Shown: positions 33,074 through 44,973 of the stretch, in pieces
Layout of the letters: every line of letters starts with the position of its first letter
Numbering within the stretch: position 1 is the first letter of the stretch
DNA from: Mycolicibacterium mucogenicum DSM 44124
GTDB taxonomy: Bacteria; Actinomycetota; Actinomycetes; Mycobacteriales; Mycobacteriaceae
DNA: 64,000 nucleotides
Assembly: GCF_005670685.2 (NCBI RefSeq)
Contig: NZ_CP062008.1
Span: 434,001 to 498,000 of the forward strand
Reading direction: 5' to 3'
Notes under the pieces: model-generated
What the model was told of the DNA's origin: nothing
Seen by the model: only the letters and a program-made list of their open reading frames with translations
Database searches by the model: none
Program-made: the position numbers and the translations under genes

Positions 33074-33721
33074 ATGGAAAAGGTCACCCGTAAGTATGGT
33101 CGTCAGTCCACGGCACGCGCCGCGCTGGAGGAGTTCCTCGATGAGCAGTGGTGGGGCGTGCTCAGCATCGGCGACGTGGCCCGTCCGAACGGCAAGGTCC
33201 GGCCGCTGGCGGTGCCGACGCTGTACGTCCGTCACGGCGACCGGATTCTCATCCACGGTTCGACCGGCGCGGGCGCGCTCGGTACGAAGGGGGCGGGCGC
33301 GCAGGTCGCCTTCTGCGTGACGGCCATGGACGCACTTGTGGTGGCGCACAGCACTTTTGACTCGTCGGTGCATTACCGCTCCGCCGTGCTGTACGGCGAG
33401 GTGGAACCCGCGCGCCGTGAGGATCGGGAAGCCCTGCTCGAGCGCTTCAGCGAGCTGCTGATCCCCGGCCGTACCGCCGAGGTGCGCGCGATGCTGCCGA
33501 AGGAGATCGCGGCGACCAACGTCATCTCCCTGCCGATCGTCGACGGCGACTGGGTGTACAAGGTCAACGGCGGCCCGGTCGCGGAACCCGAGGAGGAAAC
33601 CGACGCCTGGGCGGGCATCGTGCCGTTCTCCGTCACCTATGGGGAGCCGCAGCGGGCGGAGTGGTCGACGGCCGAACTGCCGGACTCGGTGCGGGCGATG
33701 GTTACTGCAGCGCCGGTCTGA
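33074..33721 (+). CDS. Pyridoxamine 5'-phosphate oxidase-like flavin-binding protein
   Basis: 215 residues with the split-barrel fold of the PNPOx-like family (WWGVLSIGDVARPNGKVRPLAV, then HGDRILIHGSTGAGAL, FCVTAMDALVVAHS). It likely binds FMN or F420. The typical PNPOx C-terminal signature is not clear, so true PNP oxidase activity is uncertain. Its divergence from a MocR regulator suggests a link to B6 or amine metabolism. Confidence 0.85.
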   Translation: MEKVTRKYGRQSTARAALEEFLDEQWWGVLSIGDVARPNGKVRPLAVPTLYVRHGDRILIHGSTGAGALGTKGAGAQVAFCVTAMDALVVAHSTFDSSVHYRSAVLYGEVEPARREDREALLERFSELLIPGRTAEVRAMLPKEIAATNVISLPIVDGDWVYKVNGGPVAEPEEETDAWAGIVPFSVTYGEPQRAEWSTAELPDSVRAMVTAAPV

Positions 33722-33804
33722 CCTGCGTCGATAGGCCCGGATAGACATTTTTGGGGAATCGGGAATAGATCGCCAACTGTCCAGGTTGGACTCACCGACA
33801 ACAA

Positions 33805-33825
33805 GTTGAGTGCAACAGACTCAAG
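33805..33825. promoter_or_regulatory. HAIR element (HspR binding site) upstream of dnaK
   Basis: GTTGAGT-N7-ACTCAAG matches the HAIR consensus CTTGAGT-N7-ACTCAAG with one mismatch. It lies 6 bases before a TTGACA -35-like hexamer (33832-33837). HspR binding to HAIR sites with DnaK as co-repressor is established in actinomycetes. Confidence 0.85.
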
Positions 33826-33859
33826 TTCGGCTTGACAGACGGCATCGTCCGGTAGCAAG

Positions 33860-33880
33860 CTTGAGCGCAGTTCGCTCAGA
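33860..33880. promoter_or_regulatory. Second HAIR-like site near the dnaK start
   Basis: CTTGAGC-N7-GCTCAGA keeps the 7-base spacing and 10 of 14 consensus positions. It overlaps or lies just downstream of the likely -10 of the dnaK promoter, so it could work with the upstream HAIR to enclose the promoter. Confidence 0.55.
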
Positions 33881-33912
33881 TCACCCATCAATGTCTATCA
33901 GGAGGCATCACT

Positions 33913-35771
<1,859 letters not shown>

Positions 35772-35775
<4 letters not shown>

Positions 35776-36407
35776 GCCAGGACGATTCGCACGAGCCGGT
35801 GACCATCACCGACAAGCGGCGCATCGATCCGGAAACCGGCGAACCACGTGAGGGCGCTCCGGCGTCGGCCCCTGAGGGGTCGGCGCCGGAGGCCCCGGCC
35901 GCCGGCGAAGCCCTGGACGAAGCCGCTGAGCTCAAGTCGACGCTGCAACGGGTCAAGGCTGAGTACGACAACTACCGCAAGCGCGCGATCCGTCAGGAAC
36001 AGGCCGCCGCCGAGCGGGCCAAAGCGCTTGTCGCACAGCACCTGTTGCCGGTCCTCGACGATCTCGACCGGGCTCGCGCCCACGGGGATCTCGAGGCCGG
36101 GCCGCTGAAGTCGGTGGCGGACAAGCTTTCTGCCGCGCTGGGCAACATCGGTCTCAGCGCATTCGGTGCCGAGGGTGACGAGTTCGATCCGTCGCTTCAC
36201 GAGGCGGTGCAGCACGAGGGCGACGGCTCAAATCCGGTGCTCGGCACTGTGATGCGCCAGGGCTACAAACTCGGCGAGCAGGTGCTGCGGCACGCGCTGG
36301 TCGGGGTTGTCGATGCCGTGCCGACCGAGTTCGACGCGGCTGACCAGCCCGACACGCCCACCAATACCGACGCTGCGACCGAACAGAAACCAGAATCAAA
36401 CGAGTAA
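35772..36407 (+). CDS. grpE: Nucleotide exchange factor GrpE
   Basis: 211 residues from the GTG at 35772 inside the dnaK stop. A disordered acidic/Pro N-terminus precedes the coiled-coil ([20 protein letters not shown]), and the beta domain ends [17 protein letters not shown]. It releases ADP from DnaK. Its position and short overlap show co-translation with dnaK. Confidence 0.97.
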
Positions 36408-36435
36408 CCGAGCGACGCTGAGGAGGTGACGCGAC

Positions 36436-37626
36436 ATGGCTCAACGGGAATGGGTCGAGAAGGACTTCTATAAGGAACTCGGCGTCACCTCTGACGCCAC
36501 GAAGGATGAGATCAAGCGCGCCGCGCGCAAGGTGCTGGCCGACAACCATCCGGACCGCAACCCGAACAATCCGGCAGCCGAGGAACGCTACAAGGCGGCG
36601 ACCGAGGCCAAGGAAGTTCTGACCGACGACACCAAGCGTGCCGAATACGACGAAACCCGACGGCTTTTCGCCAACGGTGGATTCGGCCGCCGCTTCGGTG
36701 GTGGCGGTGGCGGTGGCGGCTTCGGAGGTTTCGGCGGCGACACGTCGGAGTTCAACCTGGGCGACCTGTTCGACCAGGCGGGGCAGACCGGCGGCGCCAA
36801 CATCGGTGACCTGTTCGGCGGCCTGTTCGGCCGGGGTGCGCAGCAGCCGCGCCCCAGCCGTCCGCGCCGCGGCAACGACCTGGAAACCGAAACCGAGCTG
36901 AGCTTCCTCGAAGCGACCAAGGGCGTGGCCATGCCGCTGCGTCTGACCAGCCCGGCACCCTGCACCAACTGCCACGGCAGTGGCGCGCGCCCGGGCACCA
37001 GCCCGAAGGTGTGCCCCAACTGCAACGGCGCCGGCGTCATCAACCGCAACCAGGGTGCGTTCGGCTTCTCGGAGCCGTGCACCGAATGCCGCGGCACGGG
37101 CTCGATCATCGAGCACCCGTGTGACGAGTGCAAAGGCACCGGCGTCTCCACCCGGACGCGCACCATCAACGTGCGCATCCCTCCGGGTGTCACCGACGGT
37201 CAGCGCATCCGGCTGGCCGGGCAGGGCGAAGCGGGTCTACGCGGGGCGCCCTCGGGCGACCTGTATGTCACCGTGCACGTCCGGCCCGACAAGGTGTTCG
37301 GCCGCGACGGCGATGATCTGACCGTCACCGTTCCGGTGAGCTTCCATGAATTGGCATTGGGGACAACGCTTTCCGTGCCGACGCTGGAAGGCAAGGTTGG
37401 CGTCAGGGTGCCAAAGGGCACGTCCGACGGCCGCATCCTGCGGGTGCGAGGGCGCGGTGTGCCCAAGCGCGGCAGCGACGGTGGCCATGGCGACCTGCTG
37501 GTCACCGTGAAGGTGGCCGTGCCGCCGAACCTCGAAGGTGAAGCGGCGGAGGCGCTCGAGGCGTACGCAAAAGCAGAGCGGGCCAGCGGATTCGATCCGC
37601 GGGCCGGTTGGGCCGGGTCGCTATGA
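36436..37626 (+). CDS. dnaJ: Hsp40 co-chaperone DnaJ (DnaJ1 type)
   Basis: 396 residues. The J domain contains HPDRNPNN (HPD about residue 36). A Gly/Phe-rich segment (about 75-110) precedes the zinc region with four CxxCxGxG-type repeats ([32 protein letters not shown]), and the C-terminal substrate domains follow. An AGGAGG ribosome site precedes the ATG by 9 bases. The stop overlaps hspR. Confidence 0.97.
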   Translation: MAQREWVEKDFYKELGVTSDATKDEIKRAARKVLADNHPDRNPNNPAAEERYKAATEAKEVLTDDTKRAEYDETRRLFANGGFGRRFGGGGGGGGFGGFGGDTSEFNLGDLFDQAGQTGGANIGDLFGGLFGRGAQQPRPSRPRRGNDLETETELSFLEATKGVAMPLRLTSPAPCTNCHGSGARPGTSPKVCPNCNGAGVINRNQGAFGFSEPCTECRGTGSIIEHPCDECKGTGVSTRTRTINVRIPPGVTDGQRIRLAGQGEAGLRGAPSGDLYVTVHVRPDKVFGRDGDDLTVTVPVSFHELALGTTLSVPTLEGKVGVRVPKGTSDGRILRVRGRGVPKRGSDGGHGDLLVTVKVAVPPNLEGEAAEALEAYAKAERASGFDPRAGWAGSL

Positions 37627-37994
37627 GCGCCCGGCGTAAGACAGAGGAAGCCCGGACCTTCCTGATCTCGGTGGCCGCCGAGCTGGCCGGTATGCACGCA
37701 CAGACGTTGCGGACATACGACCGGCTCGGCCTGGTCAGCCCCCAACGCACCTCGGGCGGCGGTCGGCGCTATTCGCAGCACGACGTCGACCTGCTGCGCG
37801 AGGTGCAGCGGCTGTCCCAGGACGAAGGTGTCAACCTGGCCGGCATCAAGCGCATCATCGAGCTGACCAATCAGGTCGAGGCGCTGCAGGCCAGGCTCAC
37901 CGAGGTGACCGCCGAACTCGAACGCGTCCGCAAGCCCAGCACCGCACTGGTGCTGTGGGAACCGCGGCGGCGGGGGAATTCGCAGCGGGGTTAG
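37623..37994 (+). CDS. hspR: Heat-shock repressor HspR (MerR family)
   Basis: 123 residues from the ATG at 37623, overlapping the dnaJ stop. The MerR-type winged helix ([20 protein letters not shown] and [13 protein letters not shown]) precedes a coiled-coil. HspR represses the operon through HAIR sites and needs DnaK. Sites before dnaK and clpB in this window are its likely targets. The C-terminal [12 protein letters not shown] is basic. Confidence 0.96.
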   Translation: MSARRKTEEARTFLISVAAELAGMHAQTLRTYDRLGLVSPQRTSGGGRRYSQHDVDLLREVQRLSQDEGVNLAGIKRIIELTNQVEALQARLTEVTAELERVRKPSTALVLWEPRRRGNSQRG

Positions 37995-37997
37995 GCG

Positions 37998-38723
37998 TCA
38001 GTCAGCCACCTTGTCGCGCAACAACTCCCGCAGTTGCGCGATCTCGTCTCGCAGGTCTTCGATGTGCGCCGCCGTCACGGCGTCTTGTTTCTGATCATCG
38101 ATCGACACAGTCTGCACGATCCACGACGCGATGGTCGCGGTAATCGAACCGACCAGGCTGATGCCACCAATCATCATGAGGCTGGCCATGACTCGGCCGG
38201 TGGTGGTGACGGGGTACATGTCGCCGTAGCCGACGGTGGTGATCGTGGTCATCGCCCACCACACGGCCAGACCGAAGCTCGTGATGTGGGCGTCGGGCGC
38301 GCCGCGTTCGGCTTCGTACACCGCCAGCGCTCCGACGTACACCAACAGCACGGCACCGGAGATGGTGTAGATGATCACCTTGCCGCGAATGGCATTGCCG
38401 ATGGCCTTCTGCAGCGCACCCACCAGCACGACCAGCCGGAGCAGTCGAAGCGGCCGCAGCAGTGGCAGTAGCACAATGGCCAGGTCGACCAGATGGCGTA
38501 AGAACCAGTCCTTCCGGTCGGGGGCCAGGTAGAGCCGCGCCGCGTAGTCGGCGGTGAACACCGCCCATGCCAGCCAGGTCACCAGGGTCAGGAGCCGTGC
38601 GACGAATCCGTGCGGCTGGGCGAGGACCTCGATGCTGTACGCGGCCAGGAACAGGGCGGCGACGGCGGCCAGGGGCCACTCGGCGCGATGTTCCCACCGG
38701 TCGAGGCGGTCTTGCGTATCCAC
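37998..38723 (-). CDS. Voltage-gated-type potassium channel
   Basis: 241 residues from the GTG at 38723 (VDTQDRLDRWEHRAEW); longer starts upstream would run into the epimerase gene. Multiple helices include an S4-like segment LLRPLRLLRLVVLVGAL with regularly spaced Arg. The pore carries the selectivity filter TTITTVGYGDMYP. A C-terminal coiled-coil (AHIEDLRDEIAQLRELLRDK) probably tetramerises. No RCK domain is present. It is the last gene of the minus-strand cluster ending at hspR. Confidence 0.9.
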   Translation of the reverse strand: MDTQDRLDRWEHRAEWPLAAVAALFLAAYSIEVLAQPHGFVARLLTLVTWLAWAVFTADYAARLYLAPDRKDWFLRHLVDLAIVLLPLLRPLRLLRLVVLVGALQKAIGNAIRGKVIIYTISGAVLLVYVGALAVYEAERGAPDAHITSFGLAVWWAMTTITTVGYGDMYPVTTTGRVMASLMMIGGISLVGSITATIASWIVQTVSIDDQKQDAVTAAHIEDLRDEIAQLRELLRDKVAD

Positions 38724-38760
38724 GTCAGAAAGTGTGCGACACCTGTCGCGATTTCGGAAC

Positions 38761-39660
38761 TCAGTTGACCGTGATCGAGAACCGAGCTGTCGCCGGCCGG
38801 CCCGGAGCGGCGAGGCGATAGCCACCGCGGCGTAGCGCGTCGGTGGGCGCGGCCATGGGCTCGATGGCCACCAATGCGTCGCCGGGCGGGGCGAACAGCT
38901 GCGCGGCGGGGTAGCCGGTTTCGAATGTCACCGTGATCCGGTGGTCGCCACCGCGGAGGATGAATTGCGCGCCGTCGGGCACCTGGTCGAAGCCGTCATC
39001 GTAGGTGGTGTCGCCGAGCGGCGCGGACCGCGCCGGCCACGGCTCGACGGCGCCGGAGGGCAGACCGCGATCATCGGTCGGCAGGTGCCGCATCGCCGGC
39101 GTCTCCAGCACCCAATCTTCCCGGGGCACATCCGGAATGGTCAGGTACGGGTGGTACCCGAAGCACAGCGGCACCGCCGCGGAGGCCGACGGCCGGACGG
39201 TGGTCTCGACCGTCAGAACACGGCCCGCCAATGTGGCCCGCTGCGTCAGCACGTGCGGGAACGGGAACGACGCCAGCAGGCCGGGCCGATTGAAATCGAC
39301 TGCGGCGGTGACCGAATTCGCAGACTGCTCGACGATCACCCAACCCGGGTACGCGGCCAGGAGGCCGTGTATGGGCGAGCCGTGCGGGTCCGTGCGGACA
39401 CCGCCGGCGCCGGGCGTCAATGTGACGACGCCGCCGTCGACGTCATACGTGTTGGCGCCCAACCGATTCGCCCACGGATAGAGCAGCGGGATGCCCATGG
39501 TCTTGGCATTGGTCAGGTACGCCTCGAGGCCGCGGCGCTGGCCGAGGAACTCGAGATCGCCATCGGCGAACGACGTGCCGATCATGCCGGCGCCGGGGAC
39601 GAACGTCGCCGTCATCGCGGACTCGGGGTCGCGCAAGACGACGGTGTCGAGTTCGGCCAT
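38761..39660 (-). CDS. Aldose 1-epimerase family protein
   Basis: 299 residues from the ATG at 39660 with ribosome site GGAGGA. Galactose-mutarotase fold signs are NRLGANTY, HGSPIHGLLAAYPGW with a catalytic-type His, FGYHPYLTIPD, and VAIEPMAAPTDALRRGG. It interconverts sugar anomers or a related hexose derivative in the cytosol. It lies 14 bases after the flavohemoglobin gene and 37 bases before the channel gene. Confidence 0.9.
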   Translation of the reverse strand: MAELDTVVLRDPESAMTATFVPGAGMIGTSFADGDLEFLGQRRGLEAYLTNAKTMGIPLLYPWANRLGANTYDVDGGVVTLTPGAGGVRTDPHGSPIHGLLAAYPGWVIVEQSANSVTAAVDFNRPGLLASFPFPHVLTQRATLAGRVLTVETTVRPSASAAVPLCFGYHPYLTIPDVPREDWVLETPAMRHLPTDDRGLPSGAVEPWPARSAPLGDTTYDDGFDQVPDGAQFILRGGDHRITVTFETGYPAAQLFAPPGDALVAIEPMAAPTDALRRGGYRLAAPGRPATARFSITVN

Positions 39661-39674
39661 CGATTCCTCCAGCG

Positions 39675-40841
39675 TTAGTGGGCCAACGGGTCGTGCTGAA
39701 TACGTTCTGGTGGTGCGCCTTTGGCGATCAGAGCGGCTTTGGTCGCCGTGACCATCTCCGGTCCGCCGCACAGCAGGATCTGCCGGTCGCCCCAGCTGCC
39801 GTAGCTCGTCACGACGTCGGGCAACAGCCCGGTCTGCCGGACGTGCAGCCCACGCGGCGGCTGGACGTCGGGGTAGTCGGCGGCCCACGGCGGGTCGGTG
39901 GTGTACTCGGACACCGGTGTGACGGACAGCCACGGATTGGTGGCCGCGATCTCCCACAGGACGCGTAGGTCGTACAAGTCGCAGGGATAGCGCCCGCCGA
40001 AGAACAGGTGCACGCGCGGATTCTCGGCCTCGCGACACAGATTCATCAGCAGGGCCCGCAGCGGAGCCAGGCCGGTGCTGCCGGCGACCATCAGCACATC
40101 ACCGTCGGAACGTGAAACATGCATTCCGCCATGGGGATTGGACAGTCGCCAGCGGTCGCCGGGTGCGGTCTGGTTGACGATGGCGGTGCTCACCATGCCG
40201 CCGCTGACGGAGCGGACGTGAAACTCGATGGCACCGCTGGCATCCGAGGGCATCGACGGACTCAGGTGCCGCCAGCGTCGCGGCCACTGCGGCACCTGCA
40301 CCGCGACGTACTGACCGGCGTGATACGGCAGCGCCTGGTCGAGCTGCAGTCGCACTACCGACACGTCGCGGGTGACGCGGAGGTGCTCGACGACGGTGCC
40401 GTCGACGTAGGGCGGTGTCTGTTCGGAGTCGGCGGCGCCGCGCATGACGCCGACGATCAGATCGACGGCGTGCGTGGTGGCCTCGGCGACCCGCGCGTCC
40501 CAGCGGTCGCCGAGTTCGTCGCGCAGGGTCGTCAGCAGTGCGTCCTGCAGCGCCGCGTAATGCTGATGTCCCACACCGTATTTGCGGTGATCCCGACCGA
40601 GCTGGGCCAGGAATGCCACGGGCTCCTCGGCGCGTTGCTCGATGAACTCGCCGAGCACCCAGAACAGTGCCTGGCTGAAGGCGGTGCGCTGGGCGGCCAG
40701 GTCCGGTGGGAAGAGGTCGCGCGCCGACAGGTCGCCGGCGAACCACCGGGTGTAGAAGCGGCCGATCACGTCGTCCCCGCCGCGCGCAGGGTCGACCGCG
40801 GCCCGCACCGTCATCAGCGCTTCGCGGTCGTCAAGTCCCAT
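39675..40841 (-). CDS. Type II flavohemoglobin (globin plus FAD/NAD reductase), Rv0385-like
   Basis: 388 residues from the ATG at 40841. The globin domain (1-135) has B10-like FYTRWF and a proximal His region LGRDHRKYGVGHQHY. The ferredoxin-reductase part includes YHAGQYVAVQVPQ (FAD), MVAGSTGLAPLRALL (NAD) and LCGGPEMVTATK. Sequence and length match the M. tuberculosis Rv0385 class, whose heme site differs from NO-detoxifying Hmp; a role in electron transfer from D-lactate has been proposed for that class. Its start lies within the end of the CYTH gene. Confidence 0.88.
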   Translation of the reverse strand: MGLDDREALMTVRAAVDPARGGDDVIGRFYTRWFAGDLSARDLFPPDLAAQRTAFSQALFWVLGEFIEQRAEEPVAFLAQLGRDHRKYGVGHQHYAALQDALLTTLRDELGDRWDARVAEATTHAVDLIVGVMRGAADSEQTPPYVDGTVVEHLRVTRDVSVVRLQLDQALPYHAGQYVAVQVPQWPRRWRHLSPSMPSDASGAIEFHVRSVSGGMVSTAIVNQTAPGDRWRLSNPHGGMHVSRSDGDVLMVAGSTGLAPLRALLMNLCREAENPRVHLFFGGRYPCDLYDLRVLWEIAATNPWLSVTPVSEYTTDPPWAADYPDVQPPRGLHVRQTGLLPDVVTSYGSWGDRQILLCGGPEMVTATKAALIAKGAPPERIQHDPLAH

Positions 40842-41476
40842 CAGACATCGGCGAGGTGGTGTCGAAGTGGTTCTGCCCCAACGTGTTGACGAAGCTGGGG
40901 CCCAGCAGGTCGAGTTCGCGTCGGTGTGCGTCGGCCCACGTGCCGTACGGCTGGTGAGCGAGGTATTCGTTGCGGAACCGGTCGTCCTCGGACACCTCGG
41001 TGACGCAGAACGTCGGGATCGCCAGGTCGACCACCGGCCCGCCGCGCTCGACCTCGGCGAGCAGGAGCGGGGCGTTGCCGCCCGTGAACCGGTCGATGAT
41101 CCAGCCGTCCTCACCCAGCCACACCGAGTACCGCACCTTGGTGACGACGTGTTCGGCGCGACGCACGATTTCGCCGGCCACCAGCGGATCGAGTTCGCGT
41201 TCGGCTTCATAGCGGGTGCCGCCCGTGGCCGGGCCCTTGGCGGTCATGGTGCCGATCGAGTCGCTGCCGATGGCGTCGATGAGGTCCATCGCGGGATCAC
41301 TCAGATCGGCCGGAGCGGGGCCCTGGATGCGTACCCGGACGGCATAGCCGTCGGATGCGAACAGGTAGGCCTGCACGATCAGCGCAGGACTGGGGTCGGA
41401 CGCTGTGACAGCGGGCAAGTTCGCGGACGAGGAACTTTCGTTCGAACTCGAAATCGCCGAAGCCGGACTCGGACAT
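40831..41476 (-). pseudogene. CYTH domain protein with single-base frameshift
   Basis: From the ATG at 41476 the frame reads MSESGFGDFEFERKFLVREL, including the CYTH signature ExExK (E-F-E-R-K). The rest of the fold (LPAVTASDPSPALIVQAYLF... to DTTSPMSDGT) is in a second frame. Removing one base from the AA at 41417-41418 would join them into one protein of about 214 residues. CYTH proteins bind triphosphates with metal ions; RYEAERELD and other charged strands are visible. The start codon is unambiguous, so either the gene is recently broken or the base is an error. It lies 15 bases after the GAP-family gene. Confidence 0.75.
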
Positions 41477-41491
41477 GGTTAAACGGTAGTC

Positions 41492-42157
41492 CTAGAGGTG
41501 GCTCAGGCCCTTGTATGCCACGAGAAGTCCGATGATGATCAGGATCCCGGCGACCAGCACCGCGTGCTGGCGGTGCAGCCAGGCGCCGAGGCGGGCCATG
41601 GCCGGGTCCAGCCGCTCGCCGGCGGCGGCGTAGGTCAGGATCGGGATGGCGACCGAGCTGCCGGCGACCACGGTGAAACACAGCACCGACGCCAACGCCG
41701 CCGCGTGAGGCAGTTCGTCGGTGCTGATCGCCAGACCGGCGGCGACGCACATGAACAGCACTTTGGGGTTCACGACCGCGAGCACCGCGGCGGTCACGAA
41801 ACCCCGGGCGGGGGTGATGCTCGTCAATTTCCGCATCCAGGCGGGCTCGGGCGCGTCGTGGTTGCGGTTGGCCCAGCGGTAGATACCGAAGACGACCAGC
41901 AGCACGCCGATCACGATGCGCACCCACGACGCCGTGGTCGACGGGTGGCCGGCCTGGGGCATGAGGCCGGACAGTTGGACGAACACCCCGGTGAGTACCG
42001 CGATGGCCACCAGCCAGCCGGCGAGAAAAGTCAGGCCGGTGATGCGGGCATGGGGGGATTGCAGCACCAGGACCGCGGGAATGATCGACAGTGGAGAAAG
42101 GGCGATCACCAGGGCGAGGGGAATCAGTTCGGTCAGGACCGAAGCCCAATCTGTCAT
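41492..42157 (-). CDS. GAP (Sap) family membrane exporter
   Basis: 221 residues with six predicted membrane helices (LIPLALVIALSPLSIIPAVLVL, GLTFLAGWLVAIAVLTGVF, VRIVIGVLLVVFGIYRW and three more). It matches mycobacterial GAP/LysE-superfamily proteins, some of which move glycolipids. It is the first gene of a five-gene minus-strand cluster and divergent from clpB; the 175-bp gap contains a HAIR element. Confidence 0.85.
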   Translation of the reverse strand: MTDWASVLTELIPLALVIALSPLSIIPAVLVLQSPHARITGLTFLAGWLVAIAVLTGVFVQLSGLMPQAGHPSTTASWVRIVIGVLLVVFGIYRWANRNHDAPEPAWMRKLTSITPARGFVTAAVLAVVNPKVLFMCVAAGLAISTDELPHAAALASVLCFTVVAGSSVAIPILTYAAAGERLDPAMARLGAWLHRQHAVLVAGILIIIGLLVAYKGLSHL

Positions 42158-42255
42158 GAGGTCATTGTTGCTTACGTTTCCGTCGATCTTGACGGTTGGA
42201 CGCGGCAGTATTTACGGGGTGAGCCAGATCATAGGCATCCAGGAAATTTTCTAGA

Positions 42256-42276
42256 CTTGAGCGGAACAGACTCAAC
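42256..42276. promoter_or_regulatory. HAIR element upstream of clpB
   Basis: CTTGAGC-N7-ACTCAAC matches HAIR at 12 of 14 positions. One base further on is TTGACG (42278-42283), followed 17 bases later by a -10-like AAGCAT. It implies HspR control of clpB, as in other actinomycetes, and may also affect the divergent operon. Confidence 0.85.
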
Positions 42277-42332
42277 CTTGACGACGTTGAATTCAGCGAC
42301 AAGCATTTTTCTGTAGACGAAAGGGAGGTGTC

Positions 42333-44879
42333 GTGGACTCGTTCAACCCGACCACGAAGACTCAGGCGGCGCTGACCTCAGCGTTGCAGGCGGCGACTGC
42401 CGCCGGAAACCCGGAGATCCGTCCGGCGCACTTGTTGATGGCTCTGCTGACCCAGAATGACGGCATCGCCGCGCCTCTGCTGGAGGCCGTCGGTGTCGAG
42501 CCCGCCGCCATCCGGGCCGAAGCCCAGCGGCTGATCGACCAGCTGCCGAGTGCCAGTGGCGCCAACTCGACGCCGCAACTGTCTCGTGAGTCGGTGGCAG
42601 CCCTGACGGCTGCCCAGCACCTGGCCACCGAGATGGACGACGAATACGTCTCCACTGAGCACCTGCTGTACGGCCTGGCCAGTGGCGACTCCGACGTCGC
42701 CAAGCTTCTGGTCAACCACGGCGCCGCACCGCAGACGCTGCGCGAGGCGTTCGTGAAGGTCCGCGGCAGCGCCCGCGTCACGAGCCCCGACCCCGAGGGC
42801 AGCTACCAGGCGCTGGAGAAGTACTCCACCGACCTGACCGCACGCGCTCGCGAAGGCAAGCTCGACCCGGTCATCGGTCGCGACACGGAGATTCGTCGCG
42901 TCGTGCAGGTCCTGAGCCGGCGCACGAAGAACAACCCCGTGCTGATCGGTGAGCCCGGCGTCGGTAAGACCGCGATCGTCGAGGGCCTGGCCCAGCGCAT
43001 CGTTCAAGGTGACGTGCCGGAGAGCCTGCGGGACAAGACCGTCATCTCCCTGGACCTCGGGTCCATGGTGGCCGGCGCCAAGTACCGCGGTGAATTCGAA
43101 GAGCGGCTCAAGGCCGTCCTCGATGACATCAAGAACTCGGCCGGGCAGGTCATCACCTTCATCGACGAGTTGCACACCATCGTGGGTGCCGGCGCGACCG
43201 GCGAGTCCGCGATGGACGCCGGCAACATGATCAAGCCGATGCTGGCCCGTGGCGAGCTGCGGCTGGTCGGTGCGACCACGCTCGAGGAGTACCGCAAGTA
43301 CATCGAGAAGGACGCCGCTCTGGAGCGCCGGTTCCAGCAGGTGCTGGTCGGCGAGCCGTCGGTCGAGGACACCGTCGGCATCCTGCGCGGCCTCAAGGAG
43401 CGTTACGAGGTGCACCACGGTGTGCGCATCACGGACTCCGCGCTGGTCGCGGCGGCCACGCTGTCGGACCGCTACATCACGTCGCGCTTCCTGCCGGACA
43501 AGGCCATCGACCTCGTCGACGAGGCCGCGTCCCGGCTGCGCATGGAGATCGACTCCCGGCCCGTCGAGATCGACGAGGTCGAGCGACTCGTCCGTCGCCT
43601 CGAGATCGAGGAGATGGCGCTGTCCAAGGAAGAGGACGACGCGTCGAAGGAGCGGCTGGAGAAGCTGCGCTCGGAGTTGGCCGACTACAAGGAGAAGCTC
43701 TCCGAGCTGACCACCCGGTGGCAGAACGAGAAGAACGCCATCGACATCGTCCGCGAGCTCAAGGAACAGCTGGAGACGTTGCGCGGTGAGGCCGACCGGG
43801 CCGAGCGTGACGGCGATCTGGCCAAGGCTGCCGAGCTGCGGTACGGCCGGATTCCGGCGGTCGAGAAGCAACTCGACGCGGCGCTGCCCGTTGCCGAGGC
43901 CCGCGAGAACGTCATGCTCAAGGAAGAGGTGAGCCCCGACGACATCGCCGACGTCGTGTCGGCGTGGACGGGCATCCCGGCCGGCCGCATGCTCGAGGGC
44001 GAGACCGCCAAGCTGCTGCGGATGGAGAGCGAGCTGGGCAAGCGCGTCATCGGCCAGGCCGAAGCGGTGGTCGCGGTGTCCGACGCAGTGCGCCGGGCCC
44101 GGGCCGGGGTCGCCGACCCCAACCGCCCGACGGGTTCGTTCCTGTTCCTGGGTCCGACCGGTGTCGGTAAGACCGAGCTGGCCAAGGCGCTGGCGGAGTT
44201 CCTGTTCGACGACGAACGCGCGATGGTCCGCATCGACATGAGCGAGTACGGCGAGAAGCACTCGGTGGCTCGTCTGGTCGGTGCCCCTCCCGGCTACGTC
44301 GGCTACGACGCCGGTGGTCAGCTGACCGAGGCGGTGCGGCGACGCCCGTACACGGTGGTGCTGTTCGACGAGGTCGAGAAGGCCCACCCGGACGTGTTCG
44401 ACGTGCTGCTGCAGGTGCTCGACGAAGGGCGGCTGACCGACGGTCAGGGCCGCACGGTCGACTTCCGCAACACCATCCTGATCCTGACGTCCAACCTGGG
44501 CGCCGGAGGCACTCCGGATCAGGTGATGGCGGCGGTGCGCGCCAAGTTCAAGCCGGAGTTCATCAACCGTCTCGACGACGTGCTGATCTTCGACGCGCTG
44601 AACCCGGACCAGCTGGTGTCCATCGTCGACATCCAGCTGCAGCAGCTGCAGAAGCGGCTGGCTCAGCGGCGCCTCCAGCTGGAGGTCTCGCTGGACGCCA
44701 AGAAGTGGCTGGGCGACCGTGGCTTCGACCCGCTGTACGGCGCGCGTCCGCTGCGCCGGTTGGTGCAGCAGGCGATCGGCGACCAGCTGGCCAAGAAGCT
44801 GCTGGCCGGCGAGGTGCACGACGGCGACACCGTCCCGGTGAACGTCAGCGCGGATGGCGAGAGCCTGGTCCTCGGCTGA
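42333..44879 (+). CDS. clpB: Disaggregase ClpB (Hsp104 family)
   Basis: 848 residues from the GTG at 42333 with ribosome site GGGAGG. N-domain (1-145), first AAA domain with Walker A GEPGVGKT (about 206), a coiled-coil M domain (about 410-520), second AAA domain with GPTGVGKT (about 610), and a C-terminal D2 small domain. It resolubilises aggregates with DnaK-DnaJ-GrpE, encoded 5 kb away. An intrinsic terminator follows. Confidence 0.98.
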   Translation: MDSFNPTTKTQAALTSALQAATAAGNPEIRPAHLLMALLTQNDGIAAPLLEAVGVEPAAIRAEAQRLIDQLPSASGANSTPQLSRESVAALTAAQHLATEMDDEYVSTEHLLYGLASGDSDVAKLLVNHGAAPQTLREAFVKVRGSARVTSPDPEGSYQALEKYSTDLTARAREGKLDPVIGRDTEIRRVVQVLSRRTKNNPVLIGEPGVGKTAIVEGLAQRIVQGDVPESLRDKTVISLDLGSMVAGAKYRGEFEERLKAVLDDIKNSAGQVITFIDELHTIVGAGATGESAMDAGNMIKPMLARGELRLVGATTLEEYRKYIEKDAALERRFQQVLVGEPSVEDTVGILRGLKERYEVHHGVRITDSALVAAATLSDRYITSRFLPDKAIDLVDEAASRLRMEIDSRPVEIDEVERLVRRLEIEEMALSKEEDDASKERLEKLRSELADYKEKLSELTTRWQNEKNAIDIVRELKEQLETLRGEADRAERDGDLAKAAELRYGRIPAVEKQLDAALPVAEARENVMLKEEVSPDDIADVVSAWTGIPAGRMLEGETAKLLRMESELGKRVIGQAEAVVAVSDAVRRARAGVADPNRPTGSFLFLGPTGVGKTELAKALAEFLFDDERAMVRIDMSEYGEKHSVARLVGAPPGYVGYDAGGQLTEAVRRRPYTVVLFDEVEKAHPDVFDVLLQVLDEGRLTDGQGRTVDFRNTILILTSNLGAGGTPDQVMAAVRAKFKPEFINRLDDVLIFDALNPDQLVSIVDIQLQQLQKRLAQRRLQLEVSLDAKKWLGDRGFDPLYGARPLRRLVQQAIGDQLAKKLLAGEVHDGDTVPVNVSADGESLVLG

Positions 44880-44905
44880 GGCTGAGTTAGTTTCCGAGTG
44901 GACGT

Positions 44906-44941
44906 GAGAACCCCCTATTTCCTTGGGAATAGGGGGTTCTC
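44906..44941 (+). terminator. Intrinsic terminator after clpB
   Basis: A 14-bp perfect stem (arms 44906-44919 and 44928-44941, core GAACCCCCTATT) with an 8-base loop follows 27 bases after the clpB stop. It may also serve the convergent reductase gene. Confidence 0.8.
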
Positions 44942-44973
44942 GCTTGGCGCGCGTACTTCTCTCCGGGCTCGGG

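Noticed and set aside
42378..44819. An 813-codon minus-strand frame inside clpB
   Set aside because: Shadow of clpB; no start context and no domain.
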